The position numbers were made by a program, and so were the translations under genes. From Bacillota bacterium (GTDB taxonomy: Bacteria; Bacillota; Clostridia; Acetivibrionales; DSM-1351), in the NCBI GenBank assembly GCA_023441625.1, contig JAEZOA010000059.1, forward strand, positions 1 to 24,998: 24,998 nucleotides of DNA, in the 5' to 3' direction. Below, in pieces: positions 23,549-24,998 of the stretch. The notes under the pieces were generated by a model. The model worked only from the letters and a program-made list of their open reading frames with translations, was not told the DNA's origin and made no database searches. The first letter of the stretch is position 1; every line of letters begins with the position of its first letter.

Positions 23549-24040
23549 ATGCCTGTAATTGAAAAAAAGAATATCACTACAGATAAAACTTATGAAAATG
23601 TAGAACCAATGTGGACAGCAGCTTTCACGGCTACTGGCACAGATGCGGCAGATAAAGCACGAGAATATTTACTGAATTGGGCTTATACAGAAGATCTATT
23701 TAATGACAACAGCAGTCATAGAATTTTTGCTTATTATAATAGTGAAAGAATCGGATACGAGGATTTCTTTTTTACAATGAACATTACAGTGGATAAAGAC
23801 TATAAAACTAAAGATCCAAATATTAAGCTTGGAGAATTTAAAGGTGGATATTATGCTGTTACAAAATCTAAGTTCAAGTATAATGGTTGGTCGTGGGGTC
23901 AGTTTATTAAATGGGTTGCAAAAAGTAAAGAGTATGATTTCGGAGACTATTGGTTCTTTGAAGAATACATTATTAAAAAACCACACATTGATATGGAAAC
24001 TGATATGATATTGTATATGCCTGTAAAGCTAAAAGAATAG
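23549..24040 (+). CDS. GyrI-like effector-binding domain; 3' part of the frameshifted AraC gene
   Basis: The 163-residue reading (MPVIEKKNITTDKTYENVEP...) is a second GyrI-like domain: helix-strand start with WTAAFTATGTDAADKAREYL, then FTMNITV, GEFKGGYYAV and the terminal EEYIIKK-LYMPV pattern. It is probably not an independent gene: its ATG is an internal codon of the DLYMPV motif that ends the first GyrI-like domain, and it has only a weak TGGAG upstream. Restoring one base near 23504 joins it to the AraC part as AraC-GyrI-GyrI. If the frameshift is real, re-initiation here could still make a free effector-binding domain. It could also be a sequencing error. Confidence 0.75.
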   Translation: MPVIEKKNITTDKTYENVEPMWTAAFTATGTDAADKAREYLLNWAYTEDLFNDNSSHRIFAYYNSERIGYEDFFFTMNITVDKDYKTKDPNIKLGEFKGGYYAVTKSKFKYNGWSWGQFIKWVAKSKEYDFGDYWFFEEYIIKKPHIDMETDMILYMPVKLKE

Positions 24041-24116
24041 GTGGATTGGTTTCAAAACGAAGTTGTATTACATTATCTATAGAAAGAAATATTAACCAAA
24101 CAGGGAGGATACATAA

Positions 24117-24575
24117 GTGACTAGGATTGATCTTACAGAGGATGCTGATGCAAAAGAACTCAGGGATATTGCTGTAAGAGCTTTTAAAGATGATTATGAT
24201 TTATACGGGTCTATGCCACCAGGCATTGATGCTATTGAGTGGCACAAGTCCAATATTAAAAATGGTATGTACTACAAAATAATCTATGATAGTAATATTG
24301 TTGGTGGGATTAAGCTATTTTATATTGGAGACGGACAGTATAGGTTAGGTACTATATACCTTGGACCAGAGTATCAAAATAAAAAGATAGGCACCGAAGT
24401 AATTAAGTTGATTGAAAAACAATATCCGCAAGCTAAGAAATGGTCATTAGACACATCATACAAAAACTATAGAAATCATCATTTTTATGAAAAGCTTGGC
24501 TATGTAAAAGTAGGTGAAGAACAGTCGGAACAAGGTCAGGAGTTCTGTTTACTTATATATGAGAAGTGTATATAG
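24117..24575 (+). CDS. GNAT family N-acetyltransferase (copy 2)
   Basis: This 152-residue acetyltransferase is a paralogue of the GNAT at 4209. Both share the N-terminal layout, the YYKII-D-NIVG segment, the acetyl-CoA-binding Q-x-x-x-IG turn (QNKKIG, about 98-103) and YRNHHFYEKLGYxKxGE. The substrate is unknown. It starts with GTG at 24117, supported by GGAGG 8 nt upstream. It lies 76 bp after the broken AraC gene and may be cotranscribed with it, which would make it a candidate target of that regulator. Unlike copy 1 it points with the direction of replication. Confidence 0.88.
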   Translation: MTRIDLTEDADAKELRDIAVRAFKDDYDLYGSMPPGIDAIEWHKSNIKNGMYYKIIYDSNIVGGIKLFYIGDGQYRLGTIYLGPEYQNKKIGTEVIKLIEKQYPQAKKWSLDTSYKNYRNHHFYEKLGYVKVGEEQSEQGQEFCLLIYEKCI

Positions 24576-24605
24576 AGATATATTAGTTTAATATAATAGT
24601 ATTAT

Positions 24606-24696
24606 AAAATAGCACTTGAGTTAATAAGATGTCTATAAATTCACAGGGAGTATAACTTCACTGAACCTTAGAAATCTTTTAACAGGTGCTATTTTT
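24606..24696 (+). terminator. Large stem structure after the second GNAT gene
   Basis: AAAATAGCAC (24606-24615) pairs with GTGCTATTTT (24686-24695), extended by partly matched arms to 24630 and 24674, around a loop of about 43 nt, and followed by a T-run. A palindrome TATAATA-G-TATTATA (24592-24606) abuts it. It probably ends the GNAT transcript; its size suggests it may also be a small RNA or attenuator. Confidence 0.55.
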
Positions 24697-24867
24697 ATGT
24701 AACTAATTAAAATAGGTATAAAAGGTTAATTTGAAGATTTTTTAATACGTTTATCAACAAGGAGCATAATAGAAAAAACATAAGGATTTGATATGTATAC
24801 TGGAGAATATAATGGGTAAATTAAGTTCTTAATGGAATTTAGAATTACTACGCATTGATTATGAACT

Positions 24868-24885
24868 TAGTATAGTGGTATACTA
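24868..24885. repeat. Operator-like inverted repeat upstream of the edge promoter
   Basis: TAGTATA and TATACTA flank GTGG as a perfect 7-bp dyad. A second short dyad, TGTCG-AAAA-CGACA (24893-24906), follows, then a hairpin with TGGG/CCCA (24929-24949). The remaining gap from 24697 holds no credible gene. Confidence 0.4.
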
Positions 24886-24971
24886 ACCAAGCTGTCGAAA
24901 ACGACAATACACAAATTTAATCGATGTTTATGGGTTCCATAGAAGCCCAAAAACAAAAAATTAAAAAGGTG

Positions 24972-24998
24972 TTGACAAAGAGATGGCGAGATGGTATT
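24972..24998 (+). promoter_or_regulatory. Truncated strong promoter, probably of a stable-RNA operon
   Basis: TTGACA (24972-24977) is followed after exactly 17 bp by TATT at 24995-24998, where the window ends within the -10. A/T-rich DNA upstream could serve as an UP element. The sequence AAGGTGTTGACAAA is shared exactly with the tRNA-Ser promoter at 401-429. An rRNA or tRNA operon commonly follows gyrA in Firmicutes, so one probably starts just past the edge. Confidence 0.65.

Overview
The window is an AT-rich chromosomal replication-origin region of a low-GC Gram-positive bacterium, most likely a member of Clostridia. The evidence is the conserved dnaA-dnaN-yaaA-recF-remB-gyrB block diverging from rpmH-rnpA-yidD-yidC-jag-mnmE-mnmG-rsmG-noc, the presence of RemB, Jag, Noc and a DUF4446 protein, GGAGG-type ribosome binding sites, and two perfect parS sites. 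Species cannot be fixed from the sequence alone.

Layout, left to right. At 1-430 a two-gene tRNA-Ser operon (TGA, then GCT) runs leftward from a consensus promoter. At 560-3700, also leftward, lie parA, parB, a DUF4446 membrane protein and a membrane-anchored coiled-coil/TPR protein. At 3700-4850 a GNAT acetyltransferase gene points rightward, against the replication fork, with a parS site on each side. At 4850-11307 the leftward block dnaA, dnaN, yaaA, recF, remB, gyrB follows. The bipartite oriC consists of DnaA-box-like sites upstream of dnaA (11.5-11.65 kb) and an unwinding region between dnaA and dnaN (9.75-9.97 kb) with a DnaA box, a DnaA-trio-like tract and an AT-rich stretch. At 11.74-19.4 kb the rightward block rpmH to noc encodes ribosomal protein L34, the RNase P protein, membrane-protein insertion, tRNA modification, 16S methylation and nucleoid occlusion. 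At 19.98-22.5 kb lies gyrA, then an AraC/GyrI-like regulator broken by an apparent one-base deletion, a second GNAT paralogous to the first, and at the right edge a strong promoter that shares 14 identical bases with the tRNA-Ser promoter, so a stable-RNA operon probably starts just outside.

The genes are mainly those of replication initiation (DnaA, DnaN, oriC), topology (GyrA, GyrB), repair (RecF), origin segregation (ParA, ParB, parS), division-site protection (Noc), and translation or membrane biogenesis. Every gene except the first GNAT is co-oriented with replication.

The most notable points are these. gyrA and the parAB block appear to have exchanged arms relative to the usual Firmicute order, as if by an origin-centred inversion. 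The AraC-type gene would encode a rare tandem GyrI-like protein but for a frameshift. The two GNAT paralogues sit on either side of the origin. Inverted repeats that could sequester a Shine-Dalgarno sequence occur in front of noc and at the left window edge. Noc carries all four NBS-type specificity residues but lacks an obvious membrane-binding N-terminal helix. I found no insertion sequence, CRISPR array or phage gene.
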